NCBI RefSeq assembly: GCF_000963945.1
Contig: NZ_BAMW01000045.1
Span: 124,001-188,000 of the forward strand
Length of the DNA stretch: 64,000 nt
Source: Acetobacter indonesiensis
GTDB lineage: Bacteria > Pseudomonadota > Alphaproteobacteria > Acetobacterales > Acetobacteraceae
Direction: 5' to 3'
Shown here piece by piece: positions 16,762-25,359 of this stretch (position 1 is its first letter; every line of letters starts with the position of its first letter). Under the pieces are notes generated by a model, which ran no database searches, was not told where the DNA came from, and was given only the letters and a program-made list of their open reading frames with translations. A program made the position numbers and the translations under genes.

Positions 16762-17259
16762 TTAGTAATCGCCTTTGCCCTTATTACGCAGCAGCCGCGC
16801 TTTGTCTCGTTGCCAATCACGTTCTGCTATCGAGTGGCGTTTATCCACATTCTTCTTGCCTTCGCCCAGCCCCAAAGTGACTTTTGCTACACCACGAGTA
16901 TTGAAGTGGATATCGAGTGGCACAAGCGTAGCCCCTTCACGTGCAATCGCACCCAGATATTTTTCAATCTGTTTCCCGTGCATGAGCAGCTTGCGGGGCG
17001 CACGGGTATCGAAACGGGAGAGTACGCCGCCCTGATATTCAGGGATATAACTATTGAATAGCCACAGTTCTCCGTTTCGTTCTGCCGCATACGCTTCGGT
17101 AATCATTGCACGACCAAGGCGTAAGCTTTTAACTTCGGCACCCTTTAGAACCAAGCCAGCTTCAACGGTTTCCTTAATGAAGTAATTAAAGCGGCCTTTC
17201 CTGTTCTGGGCAGCAATACCATGAGAGATCATGGTATTTTTCTTCGGTTTTTGGGCCAT
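16762..17259 (-). CDS. smpB: SsrA-binding protein SmpB
   Basis: SmpB binds tmRNA and brings it to stalled ribosomes for trans-translation. The 165-residue protein shows NRKGRFNYFIKETVEAGLVL, then GAEVKSLRLGRA and LLMHGKQIEKYLG, and the basic C-terminal tail (KRHSIAERDWQRDKARLLRNKG) that mimics an anticodon arm in the decoding centre. Its ATG shares one base with the dapA stop (TAATG), so it is translationally coupled. The dapA-smpB pairing is common in Alphaproteobacteria. The partner ssrA RNA is not in this window. Confidence 0.97.
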   Translation of the reverse strand: MAQKPKKNTMISHGIAAQNRKGRFNYFIKETVEAGLVLKGAEVKSLRLGRAMITEAYAAERNGELWLFNSYIPEYQGGVLSRFDTRAPRKLLMHGKQIEKYLGAIAREGATLVPLDIHFNTRGVAKVTLGLGEGKKNVDKRHSIAERDWQRDKARLLRNKGKGDY

Positions 17260-18149
17260 TAATTTAACAATCCTACATCAACCAAAGCAGACCGAACGAG
17301 TTGACGTGAGGCTTCTGTCAGCGGTGCAAGCGGTAAACGCGTTGTCTCACCAGCGATGCCAAGCAGGCTTGCTGCATATTTTGCGGGCGCAGGATTACTT
17401 TCGCAGAACAATGCATCATGCAGAGGTAAAAGTTTGTCCTGTATGGCCACTGCATCAGCGGCTCGGCCTTCCTGCCACGCTTTCTGCACCTCTGCACACA
17501 ATGCAGGGGCTATATTAGCGGTGACGCTAATGCACCCATCTCCGCCGGATGCCAAAAATGCAACAGCGGTGCCATCTTCACCTGAAAGTTGATTAAAGCG
17601 CTTTGTAACAGCCCGCCGCACTTGTAGCGGACGCAGCAGGTTGGCTGTGGCATCTTTAACGCCAGTGATATTACCGTGTTTTGCAAGCCGAGCCATTGTC
17701 TCGACCGTGATATCAACTACCGACCGACCGGGAATATTATACAGAATAACTGGAATGGAAATTGCATCTGCAACAGCCATAAAATGGCGGTACAAACCTT
17801 CCTGTGTCGGTTTGTTGTAGTAAGGGGTAACGACCAAAGCGGCTGATGCCCCAGCTTTTTCAGCATGTTTTGCCAGATCAATCGCTTCAGACGTACTGTT
17901 CGACCCTGCCCCCGCAATCACGGGTACACGGCCAGCTGATACCTTGATGGTTCGTTCAACAACGGCATGGTGTTCGTCATGCGACAGAGTGGGGCTTTCA
18001 CCAGTTGTGCCCATAGCGCACAGACCTGATGTCCCTTCCTCAATCTGCCAATTCACCAGATTTTCGAACGCGTTAAAATCCAGACTCCCATCGCGATTCA
18101 TTGGGGTAATAAGCGCAGTAATGGAGCCTGTGAATACTGTATCTAACAT
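17259..18149 (-). CDS. dapA: 4-Hydroxy-tetrahydrodipicolinate synthase DapA
   Basis: DapA condenses pyruvate with aspartate semialdehyde, the first step committed to lysine and meso-diaminopimelate. With the start at ATG 18149 the protein has 296 residues. The Schiff-base Lys165 is in GVKDAT, Tyr137 in ILYNIPGR, and GTTGESPTLS is at 47-56. A longer frame starts at a TTG at 18203 inside pheA, but the conserved GSITALITPM begins only seven residues after the chosen ATG. pheA ends ten bases upstream and its stop region supplies AGGA. The smpB start overlaps the dapA stop. Confidence 0.97.
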   Translation of the reverse strand: MLDTVFTGSITALITPMNRDGSLDFNAFENLVNWQIEEGTSGLCAMGTTGESPTLSHDEHHAVVERTIKVSAGRVPVIAGAGSNSTSEAIDLAKHAEKAGASAALVVTPYYNKPTQEGLYRHFMAVADAISIPVILYNIPGRSVVDITVETMARLAKHGNITGVKDATANLLRPLQVRRAVTKRFNQLSGEDGTAVAFLASGGDGCISVTANIAPALCAEVQKAWQEGRAADAVAIQDKLLPLHDALFCESNPAPAKYAASLLGIAGETTRLPLAPLTEASRQLVRSALVDVGLLN

Positions 18150-18159
18150 GAGCCGTCGT

Positions 18160-19056
18160 CTATCCTGCAATAGCGTCTGCACATCCTGAAGGCTGACCTT
18201 CAAGGGAAACGCCGATCATTTGCCGCCGGAAGGGCGACTGCTTGTAAACACCAAGAATCTTGGCATCTTCCGAGAAAAAATCAAGTTCAGCCAAAGCTTT
18301 GCCTAAAGCTTCTTCCTGTGGGTGGCCGTCAACATCCATTAGAAAGCGTGTGGCGGCAAACGTGCCTCCTGTCATATAGCTTTCCAGTCGCGTCATATTG
18401 ACGCCGTTTGTCGCAAAGCCCCCTAACACCTTGTAGAGCGCTCCAGGGATGTTTTTGACGCTGAAGATAACGGTCGTCATGACATCGGGTATGCTAGGTT
18501 CGGGCCGATCAGCCGAAGAGGATGCAATATAGAAGCGTGTTGTGTTGTGCTTTGCATCCTCAACATTTCGCTGAAGAATTTCCAGCCCGTTTAACTGGGC
18601 TGCCAGTTCAGATGCAACAGCAGCTTCTTCTGGTTTGTTCCACAATGCGACAAGCTCAGCTGCGCCCGCGGTGTCAAATTCTACAACTGGCGTAAAATTG
18701 TGACTATTCAGCAAGTTGCAGATTTGGCCCATTGCAACGGGGTGAGTGTGGACCCGCTTTATATTCTCAATGCGGGCACCCGGAACGCCCAGTAAGCAAT
18801 GTTCCACACGCTGAAAATGCTCCCCGACGATATACAGCCCGGAATTAGGGAGGAGTGTATGGATATCCGGTACCCGGCCGGCGAGACTGTTTTCGCACGC
18901 CAGCATGGCCAAGCTAGCCCTACCCTTGTGAACGGCCTCAATGGCTTCGGCAAATGTTTTGCAGGGCAAGGTTTTCCAGCCCGGCTTTGCCTGACGGCAG
19001 GCAAGGTCAGAATACGCTCCCGGGCGACCTTGGAAGGCAATTACCTTATTTGTCAT
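18160..19056 (-). CDS. pheA: Prephenate dehydratase PheA
   Basis: A monofunctional dehydratase converting prephenate to phenylpyruvate for phenylalanine synthesis. About 299 residues from ATG 19056. The catalytic domain (FQGRPGAYSD, CKTFAEAIEAV, NSLAG, and the Thr-Arg-Phe motif in HNTTRFYI) is followed by an ACT domain (PGALYKVLGGFATNGVNMTRLESY) that normally binds phenylalanine for feedback inhibition. There is no chorismate mutase domain. It starts four bases after the kdsB stop, with GGAG nine bases upstream. Confidence 0.95.
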   Translation of the reverse strand: MTNKVIAFQGRPGAYSDLACRQAKPGWKTLPCKTFAEAIEAVHKGRASLAMLACENSLAGRVPDIHTLLPNSGLYIVGEHFQRVEHCLLGVPGARIENIKRVHTHPVAMGQICNLLNSHNFTPVVEFDTAGAAELVALWNKPEEAAVASELAAQLNGLEILQRNVEDAKHNTTRFYIASSSADRPEPSIPDVMTTVIFSVKNIPGALYKVLGGFATNGVNMTRLESYMTGGTFAATRFLMDVDGHPQEEALGKALAELDFFSEDAKILGVYKQSPFRRQMIGVSLEGQPSGCADAIAG

Positions 19057-19060
19057 CTCA

Positions 19061-19795
19061 CTATGCTCCGAAAGCCTGACGGGCGCGTTCAAGATCTGCC
19101 GGAGTATCAACGCCGAACGGAGCAGACGCTATTTGTGCGCAGCCAATACGCATTCCAGCTTCTAGCGCGCGTAACTGCTCCAGCTTTTCGCGCTTTTCCA
19201 GGCCCGATTCTGGAAGGCTCACGAATTTCTTCAAAGCGTTTCTACGCCATCCGTAAACACCAACATGGTGCCAGATTGGCCCTTCACCCCACGGAATTGC
19301 ATTGCGCGAGAAATAAAGTGCTGGCGCGCAGTCTGCCGCGCTTGAAAAGTGACAGGCAACTTTCACAACTGATTCAGCCTCTTTTTCTTCCTCTGACGAA
19401 ACAGGAGCAACCAGAGTACCGACATCAAAAGACGCACCCTGCATCGCCCGCATAACGGCATGAAGGTGTTCTGGTGGGAATGTCGGCAAATCCCCCTGCA
19501 AATTGATGATGATGTCATGGTGTCCATCAGCATCCAGTTTCTCGGCAGCTTGCCAGACTCTGTCGGAACCCGAAGGCAAATTCGGGTCTGTCAAAATTGC
19601 AGTGCCACCAGCATGCAGAATAATATCGCAAATAGCTTGATCTGCCGCGGCTACAGCAACAGGCCCTATATCGGCCTTCATGGCGGCTTCCATGACCCTT
19701 ACAATCATGGGTTTTCCGGCAATATCCGCAAGAGGTTTACCGGGAAGGCGTGTTGACGCCATACGGGCGGGGATGATGACAAGCGGGGAAACCAT
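19061..19795 (-). CDS. kdsB: CMP-Kdo synthetase KdsB
   Basis: KdsB activates Kdo with CTP to CMP-Kdo, the donor used by the WaaA encoded at the start of this window. The 244-residue protein starts at ATG 19795 (IIPARMASTRLPGKPL, the nucleotide-binding loop, follows directly). QGDLPTFPPEHL holds the metal-binding Asp, and HHVGVYGWRRNALKKFVSLP and a C-terminal GVDTPADLERA are typical. The frame is open to 19873, but those residues lack family similarity. First gene of a kdsB-pheA-dapA-smpB series, and divergent from the cytochrome gene. Confidence 0.96.
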   Translation of the reverse strand: MVSPLVIIPARMASTRLPGKPLADIAGKPMIVRVMEAAMKADIGPVAVAAADQAICDIILHAGGTAILTDPNLPSGSDRVWQAAEKLDADGHHDIIINLQGDLPTFPPEHLHAVMRAMQGASFDVGTLVAPVSSEEEKEAESVVKVACHFSSAADCAPALYFSRNAIPWGEGPIWHHVGVYGWRRNALKKFVSLPESGLEKREKLEQLRALEAGMRIGCAQIASAPFGVDTPADLERARQAFGA

Positions 19796-19945
19796 CAGCT
19801 TGCTCTGCAATTCGGCACGGAATATAGCCTTGAAACGCTGTGAAAACGTTGCCGTATACGGGCAAAGGGACAAGCTTCACACGAAGCGGCGCGTAGTTTA
19901 GGTAAGGCGCGAGCCAAACGCAACTGGAGGAACCAGGGGCCGCAC

Positions 19946-20473
19946 ATGGATAGCACGTTTCTTAATAAAGCGGCTTTTGCGGCTTTGCTCAGTTTTGGCG
20001 CTGTTTTTCTCTCATGGACGGTTGCTCAGGGAGTTATCCCTCATACGGAGCCGCTGCACCCAACGTTTTCCGTGCCGGATACAGAAAAAATCGCGATTGC
20101 TCCTTATATGGCGCAGGCCAACGCTATTCGCGGGGCTGATCTGGCGCAGCAAATCTGTTCCAGTTGTCACGCTTTTGTTGAGGGAGCATCCGATGGAGTT
20201 GGCCCAAATCTGTCAGGCGTTTCCGGACGGCATATCGCATCAGCTAAAGGATATGCGTATTCTGCGGCGCTTAGTGGACAAAACGCTCATATCTGGTCTG
20301 ATCAGGCGTTGTCAGATTGGCTCAGCTCCCCTGCCCGCTTTGCTGCCGGAACCAAAATGTCTTTGATGGGGATATCGTCCCCTGCCCAACGCGCTGATAT
20401 TATTGCGTATCTTCATTCATTAGGAGATAGCGGGTTACCGTCCTCTGTTTCCCCCCAGCAAGGTCCATCATGA
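19946..20473 (+). CDS. Membrane-anchored class I c-type cytochrome (CycM-like)
   Basis: A 175-residue cytochrome c. One N-terminal membrane helix (about residues 9-28) without a clear cleavage site suggests it is tethered to the inner membrane, with the haem domain in the periplasm. The haem site is CSSCH at 71-75; the likely axial Met138 is in GTKMSLMGI. Its size and layout match alphaproteobacterial CycM/cytochrome c552, which carries electrons to terminal oxidases. AGGGG lies six bases before the ATG. The stop overlaps the hisN start by four bases (ATGA), an odd pairing of respiration with histidine synthesis. Confidence 0.9.
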   Translation: MDSTFLNKAAFAALLSFGAVFLSWTVAQGVIPHTEPLHPTFSVPDTEKIAIAPYMAQANAIRGADLAQQICSSCHAFVEGASDGVGPNLSGVSGRHIASAKGYAYSAALSGQNAHIWSDQALSDWLSSPARFAAGTKMSLMGISSPAQRADIIAYLHSLGDSGLPSSVSPQQGPS

Positions 20474-21264
20474 GCACACAAGATCTGTCCGTTTTTCTGG
20501 ATGTTGCCAACATGATGGCTGATGCGGCCCGATGTGTCATACGGCCATGGTTTCGCACATCCATTGGAGTGGTGGATAAATTAGATCAAAGCCCAGTCAC
20601 GATTGCTGATCGGACCGCAGAGCGGGTCATGCGGGCTATTCTGGCAGAAAGACTGCCAGATCATGGTGTATTCGGGGAAGAATTTGGGCTTGAAAATGAG
20701 GTAGCCCAGTATCGCTGGTTGTTGGATCCGGTTGATGGCACCCGTTCTTTTGTAACAGGTCGCCCCCTGTTTGGTACTTTGATTGCATTGCTAAAAGATG
20801 GCGTACCTGTGCTTGGCCTTATTGATCAGGCTGTCACGGAAGAACGCTGGATTGGTGTATCCGGTCAGCCGACGCAGTTTGTTTCGCGCTTGGGTGGAAA
20901 AGCAGGCACACGGCGATGCAAAGAACTGGGTTTGGCTGAACTTTCCTGCACATCTCCCGAAATGCTGGAAATCGCGCCGCATCAGGGGTGGAAGACTCTG
21001 AAGAAGAGCGTCAAGCGCATGACGTGGGGGGGGGACTGCTATGCGTATGGGCTTCTGGCGCTGGGGCAAATTGATATCATTGCTGAATGTGACATGAACC
21101 CGTGGGACTGGGCTGCCCTGGTGCCCATAATAGAAGGGGCTGGGGGCAGAATAACAGCGTGGGACGGCACACCGCTCCATGCGGATGGAGATAGAACTGT
21201 GCTGGCAGTTGGGGATGTCTTGCTGCACGAAAAAGCTGTTCAGGCTTTGGCTCACATGCCCTGA
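20470..21264 (+). CDS. hisN: Histidinol-phosphatase, IMPase-type HisN
   Basis: A 264-residue IMPase-superfamily phosphatase. Metal-binding motifs are GEEFGLE (about 69-75), LLDPVDGTRSF (about 83-93) and NPWDWAALVPIIEGAGG near the C-terminus. The DPVDGTRSF variant and length fit the actinobacterial/alphaproteobacterial HisN subgroup, which dephosphorylates histidinol phosphate. It is distinct in sequence from the IMPase-like protein at 4453-5250. It begins within the cytochrome stop codon, so the two are probably coupled. Histidinol-phosphatase is the best call; another small phosphate ester cannot be excluded. Confidence 0.83.
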   Translation: MSTQDLSVFLDVANMMADAARCVIRPWFRTSIGVVDKLDQSPVTIADRTAERVMRAILAERLPDHGVFGEEFGLENEVAQYRWLLDPVDGTRSFVTGRPLFGTLIALLKDGVPVLGLIDQAVTEERWIGVSGQPTQFVSRLGGKAGTRRCKELGLAELSCTSPEMLEIAPHQGWKTLKKSVKRMTWGGDCYAYGLLALGQIDIIAECDMNPWDWAALVPIIEGAGGRITAWDGTPLHADGDRTVLAVGDVLLHEKAVQALAHMP

Positions 21265-21364
21265 TTGCGGGTTAGTCTAACGAGATTATAACGCGGCACA
21301 CCTAGGAATTTTCTGCATTTTGGGATAGGCCTGCGCATCGGCACAACAGGTATGGTCATTCCGC

Positions 21365-22618
21365 ATGAGCACGCAACTATCCCTTCCCAAGGATAAGATC
21401 CGCATTCTGCTGCTTGAAGGCATTCACGACAGTGCCGTCGCACTGCTTAAAGCCAGTGGGTATGAAAACGTCACCCGTCACAAAGGGGCGCTTGAAGGCG
21501 ATGCCCTGAAAAAGGCGCTTGAAGGTGTTCATATTGTGGGCATCCGGTCACGCACCCAACTGACGAAAGAAGTCATTGATGGGGCTGATCGTCTGGTGGC
21601 TATCGGGTGCTTCTGCATCGGTACCAATCAGGTTGACCTAGATGCGGCCCGTATGAACGGTATTCCCGTTTTTAATGCTCCTTACAGCAACACGCGTTCC
21701 GTGGCCGAACTGGTTATGGGCGAAGTTGTCATGCTCATGCGTCGTATTTTCCCGCGTTCGAATGAATGCCATGTGGGAACATGGAACAAATCTGCCAGCA
21801 ATAGCTGGGAAGTGCGCGGCAAAACGCTGGGTATTGTCGGTTACGGTTCCATTGGGTCGCAGTTGTCTGTGTTGGCGGAAGCCTTTGGTATGCGCGTCAT
21901 CTATTTTGACGTGGTGGACAAGCTGGGCCACGGTAACGCGGGTTCTGTTGACACACTGGAAGAACTGCTGGCTGAAAGTGATGTGGTCAGCCTGCATGTG
22001 CCGCAACTGCCGACAACAAAGAACCTGATGGGGGCGGCGCAGATCCGTGCCATGAAAAAAGGTTCTTTCCTGATCAATAATGCACGCGGCAATGTGGTTG
22101 ATCTGGATGCTCTGGCAGAAGCTCTGAAAGACGGGCATTTGCTTGGTGCGGCTATTGATGTGTTCCCCAAAGAACCCAAAGGCCCGAATGATCAGTTGGA
22201 AACACCACTGAAAGGCCTTGATAACGTTATTCTGACCCCACATATCGGCGGCTCCACCGCTGAGGCTCAGGAGCGGATTGGCGTTGAGGTTGCACGGAAG
22301 CTGGTTGAATACTCGGACGTGGGTTCAACCTTCGGTTCCGTAAACTTCCCTGGTGTACAGTTGCCCCAGAGCCCTCGGGGAACGCGTTTCATGCACGTGC
22401 ATCACAATGTGCCGGGTATGATGATGCGGTTAAACGAAATTTTTCTGCGTGAAACCTGCAATGTCACGGCCCAGTTTCTTCAGACAGATGGTGAAATCGG
22501 CTACGTGGTTGTTGAAGCAGATACGGGGCACAATACAGACCTTGATGACCGTATTCTTCAGGCATTGCGTGAGCTTGACGGCACCATCCGTGCTCGCCTG
22601 ATTTACAAAGGTCGGTGA
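21365..22618 (+). CDS. serA: D-3-phosphoglycerate dehydrogenase SerA
   Basis: SerA oxidises 3-phosphoglycerate to phosphohydroxypyruvate, the first step to serine. The 417-residue protein has the 2-hydroxyacid dehydrogenase layout: GIRSRTQL substrate segment, NAD-binding VGYGSIGSQLSVLAEAFGM at about 156-174, NNARGNVVD, the acid in DVFPKEP, and catalytic His in TPHIGGSTAEAQ. A C-terminal ACT domain (residues 342-417, starting MHVHHNVPG) should give serine feedback, as in the E. coli form. A 100-base gap separates it from hisN. A strong hairpin just after its stop overlaps the next gene's start. Confidence 0.97.
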   Translation: MSTQLSLPKDKIRILLLEGIHDSAVALLKASGYENVTRHKGALEGDALKKALEGVHIVGIRSRTQLTKEVIDGADRLVAIGCFCIGTNQVDLDAARMNGIPVFNAPYSNTRSVAELVMGEVVMLMRRIFPRSNECHVGTWNKSASNSWEVRGKTLGIVGYGSIGSQLSVLAEAFGMRVIYFDVVDKLGHGNAGSVDTLEELLAESDVVSLHVPQLPTTKNLMGAAQIRAMKKGSFLINNARGNVVDLDALAEALKDGHLLGAAIDVFPKEPKGPNDQLETPLKGLDNVILTPHIGGSTAEAQERIGVEVARKLVEYSDVGSTFGSVNFPGVQLPQSPRGTRFMHVHHNVPGMMMRLNEIFLRETCNVTAQFLQTDGEIGYVVVEADTGHNTDLDDRILQALRELDGTIRARLIYKGR

Positions 22619-22630
22619 TTTTTAATGTTG

Positions 22631-22659
22631 GGATGCGAGAATGATTAATTCTCGCATCC
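22631..22659 (+). terminator. Perfect 12-bp hairpin after serA, covering the comM start codon
   Basis: GGATGCGAGAAT (22631-22642) pairs perfectly with ATTCTCGCATCC (22648-22659) around a 5-base loop. TAGTTTTGCTTTTTC follows. It starts 13 bases after the serA stop. The comM ATG (22641-22643) straddles stem and loop, so the structure could end serA transcripts and hide the comM start in RNA that reads through. Confidence 0.7.
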
Positions 22660-24137
22660 GTAGTTTTGCTTTTTCAGGCATCGAGGCGCGCCCTGTCTGG
22701 GTTGAAGTTCAGATTGCTTCCGGGCTGCCTGCTTTTCTGATTGTCGGCTTGCCAGACAAAGCCGTGGCAGAAGCACGCGAACGGGTCCGGGCTTCCTTTA
22801 CCTCCATAGGGCTGGCGCTGCCTGCAAAGCGTATTGTTGTTAATCTGGTGCCAGCCGATATTCCTAAGGAAGGCTCTCATTTCGACCTTCCCGTCGCTTT
22901 GGCGTTGCTGTGTGCCATGGACGTTATTCCGTTTGAAGAAGTCTCCCGGTTTGCTGCTGTAGGAGAGCTTTCTCTGGATGGACGCCTGAACCCGGTTGCA
23001 GGGGTTCTATCCGCTTCAATCGAATCCGCGTCCCTTGAACTCGGTCTGGTCTGCCCGGGCTCTCAAGCTGAAGAGGCGCTTTGCGGAGGCGATATTGCCA
23101 TTCTGGGAGCAGCCAACCTTCTGGCGTTGATTAATCATTTTAACGGCCTGCAAGTTCTTACTCCGCCTGTTTTTTCTGCCGCGGAGTCCGAACCAGAAGA
23201 CTTGTTGCCTGATCTTGCTGACGTAAAAGGTATGGAGACGGCGCGCCGAGCCTTGGAAATTGCAGCGGCTGGTGGCCATTCCCTGCTCTTATCCGGCCCG
23301 CCAGGTGCCGGGAAGTCAATGTTGGCGGCGCGACTGCCAGGCTTGTTGCCAGAACTTGGGATGAGGGAAAGTCTCGACGTCTCTCGCATCTACAGTGCTG
23401 CGGGTTTGTTAAAAAATGGCCGTCCAATCAGGCGGCCGCCTTATCGTGATCCTCATCATTCCGCCAGTTTGCCTGCTTTGATTGGTGGTGGCTCTCGTGC
23501 GCGTCCCGGCGAAATAAGTCTGGCGCACAACGGCGTGCTCTTTCTGGACGAATTACCCGAGTTTTCGCGCTCAGCGCTTGAGGCTTTGCGGCAGCCGCTG
23601 GAAACAGGCCGTGTCAGTATTGCCCGAGCCGCAGCGCATATTACCTACCCTGCCCGTTTTCAGTTAATTGCAGCCATGAACCCCTGTCGGTGTGGGTATC
23701 TAGGCGACGCAGAGCGGGAGTGCCGGAAAGCCCCTCAATGCGGTGATGATTATATGGCGCGTTTATCCGGGCCTCTCCTTGATCGGATTGATATGCATGT
23801 GGCGATGCAGCCCTTCACCCCGCTTGATTACATGACGCAAGCAGGAGGCGAGCCCAGCGCCCCGGTCGCGGCACGCGTCAAGGATGCAAGACAAAGACAG
23901 TATGATCGGCAGGATGGTCTCAAAAATGCGGAAACCTCTCTAGACCACCTCCATTTATCAGACGCTGCCCAACAGCTTGCCCAGACAATAGCAACACGAT
24001 TTCGTTTTTCAGCGCGAGGATACACGCGACTGTTGCGGGTCGCGCGAACAATCGCGGATTTAAGCGGTGAGATGTCTGTTCAGTCCGCGCATGTTGCGGA
24101 AGCCGCTACCTATCGTGTGCGTAGCGGCTCTGCCTGA
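22641..24137 (+). CDS. comM: YifB/ComM family Mg-chelatase-like AAA+ ATPase
   Basis: A 498-residue AAA+ protein. The N-terminal ribosomal S5-like/Lon-like domain (residues 1-170, GLPAFLIVGLPDKAVAEARERV) is followed by the ATPase with Walker A GPPGAGKS at 219-226, Walker B VLFLDELPEF, AMNPCRCGYLG and sensor SGPLLDRIDMH. In Vibrio, ComM is a helicase that aids branch migration in natural transformation; homologues occur in many non-competent species. The start matches the family, whose proteins begin a few residues before SFA. Its initiation region lies in a 12-bp hairpin. It ends three bases from convergent metC with no terminator between. Confidence 0.93.
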   Translation: MINSRIRSFAFSGIEARPVWVEVQIASGLPAFLIVGLPDKAVAEARERVRASFTSIGLALPAKRIVVNLVPADIPKEGSHFDLPVALALLCAMDVIPFEEVSRFAAVGELSLDGRLNPVAGVLSASIESASLELGLVCPGSQAEEALCGGDIAILGAANLLALINHFNGLQVLTPPVFSAAESEPEDLLPDLADVKGMETARRALEIAAAGGHSLLLSGPPGAGKSMLAARLPGLLPELGMRESLDVSRIYSAAGLLKNGRPIRRPPYRDPHHSASLPALIGGGSRARPGEISLAHNGVLFLDELPEFSRSALEALRQPLETGRVSIARAAAHITYPARFQLIAAMNPCRCGYLGDAERECRKAPQCGDDYMARLSGPLLDRIDMHVAMQPFTPLDYMTQAGGEPSAPVAARVKDARQRQYDRQDGLKNAETSLDHLHLSDAAQQLAQTIATRFRFSARGYTRLLRVARTIADLSGEMSVQSAHVAEAATYRVRSGSA

Positions 24138-24140
24138 TTG

Positions 24141-25355
24141 TTATGTCTGTCCGTTCAGGGCAGCAAATGCCTGAGCTAGATCAGCTGTTAGATCATCCGG
24201 GTTTTCAAGGCCAATTTGAAGACGGAATGATGGCCCTGCACCGTCAGCAGCGCAAGGATGATTACGGGTAATCCCGCCGGAGGTTGGAAGCACCAGACTT
24301 TCATAGCCACCCCATGATGCCCCGATTCCAAATAAAGTAAGGGAATCGATCATCGCTTCCATGGCTTTCTGACTGATACCTTCTTTTAAAATTATGCCAA
24401 ATAAACTGCCGGCTCCGGTAAAATCACGCTTCCAGAGGTCATGGCCGGGACAATCGGAAAGTGCCGGGTGCAGAACATGCTCGACTTCCGGTCTGGTCTG
24501 GAGCCACTGTGCAACCTGTAAAGCAGAGCGTGACTGGGCCGCTAGTCTGACACCCATTGTGCGTAAGCCGCGTAACGTCAACCAGCAGTCATCCGGGCTG
24601 GCAAGTTGCCCCAGTTGAATGGAGGCATCCCTTAAAATATGCCAGTCTTCTTGCGTGTTTACAGTCACGGCCCCAGCTATCACATCCGAATGACCAGATG
24701 GATATTTGGTCAAAGCCTGAATGGAAATATCGACCCCATGCTTGAAAGGCGCAAAAATCCCAAAACCCCACGTGTTATCGAGCATAAGTTTAGCGCCCAC
24801 TGCATGGGCAATATCTGCTAACTGCGGGATATCCTGTATTTCGAACGTGTGGCTGCCCGGACTTTCGGTGAAAAGAATACGCGTATTAGGCTTAAAGAGG
24901 TTTTTTACAGTGTCTGGTGAGGCACACGGTGGGTAATAGGTTGTTTCTACCCCAAAGCGTTTTAGAATTGTTTCAGCAAAGCGACGTGTTGGGCTGTAAA
25001 CACTATCGGGCATCAAACAATGGTCGCCTGAAGCCAGAAAAGCCAGCAACGGTGTGGTGCAGGCCGCAAGGCCTGAACTCACCAGTTGGCAATCAGAGCC
25101 CCCTTCAATTTCAGCAACGATTTTTTCCAGCTCATGCTGAACTGGTGTGCCCATTGCTCCATAAATATATTCATGTTCAAAGCGTCGTTGGCCCTGCTTA
25201 CGCATATCGTCAAGTGAAGGGAACACAACGGTTGACCCACGTGTCAGCGGCAGATTGACCGAAGTACCTTCTTTCTGCGGTGCGGGGCGTGCCTGATGTG
25301 TCAGGGCAGAGGAAAGTTTCTGCCAGCCTTGGCTGACCTGATTTTCTAAAGTCAT
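24141..25355 (-). CDS. metC: Cystathionine beta-lyase (PLP-dependent Cys/Met metabolism family)
   Basis: A 404-residue PLP enzyme. The PLP Lys217 is in LTKYPSGHSDV, and YIYGAMGTPVQHELE, SGLAACTTPLLAF and DNTWGFGIF are the usual cofactor and substrate segments. The SGHSDV motif and WGGYESL point to cystathionine beta-lyase, which releases homocysteine for methionine synthesis, over gamma-synthase. It starts four bases after sseA, so the two sulfur genes form an operon. C-S lyases of this type are also reported to act on cystine or other thioethers, so in vivo substrate range is open. Confidence 0.9.
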   Translation of the reverse strand: MTLENQVSQGWQKLSSALTHQARPAPQKEGTSVNLPLTRGSTVVFPSLDDMRKQGQRRFEHEYIYGAMGTPVQHELEKIVAEIEGGSDCQLVSSGLAACTTPLLAFLASGDHCLMPDSVYSPTRRFAETILKRFGVETTYYPPCASPDTVKNLFKPNTRILFTESPGSHTFEIQDIPQLADIAHAVGAKLMLDNTWGFGIFAPFKHGVDISIQALTKYPSGHSDVIAGAVTVNTQEDWHILRDASIQLGQLASPDDCWLTLRGLRTMGVRLAAQSRSALQVAQWLQTRPEVEHVLHPALSDCPGHDLWKRDFTGAGSLFGIILKEGISQKAMEAMIDSLTLFGIGASWGGYESLVLPTSGGITRNHPCAADGAGPSFRLQIGLENPDDLTADLAQAFAALNGQT

Positions 25356-25359
25356 TATT

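Noticed and set aside
21638..22243. Long antisense frame (201 codons) inside serA
   Set aside because: It mirrors the serA codon structure, has no family signature or start context, and serA is unambiguous.
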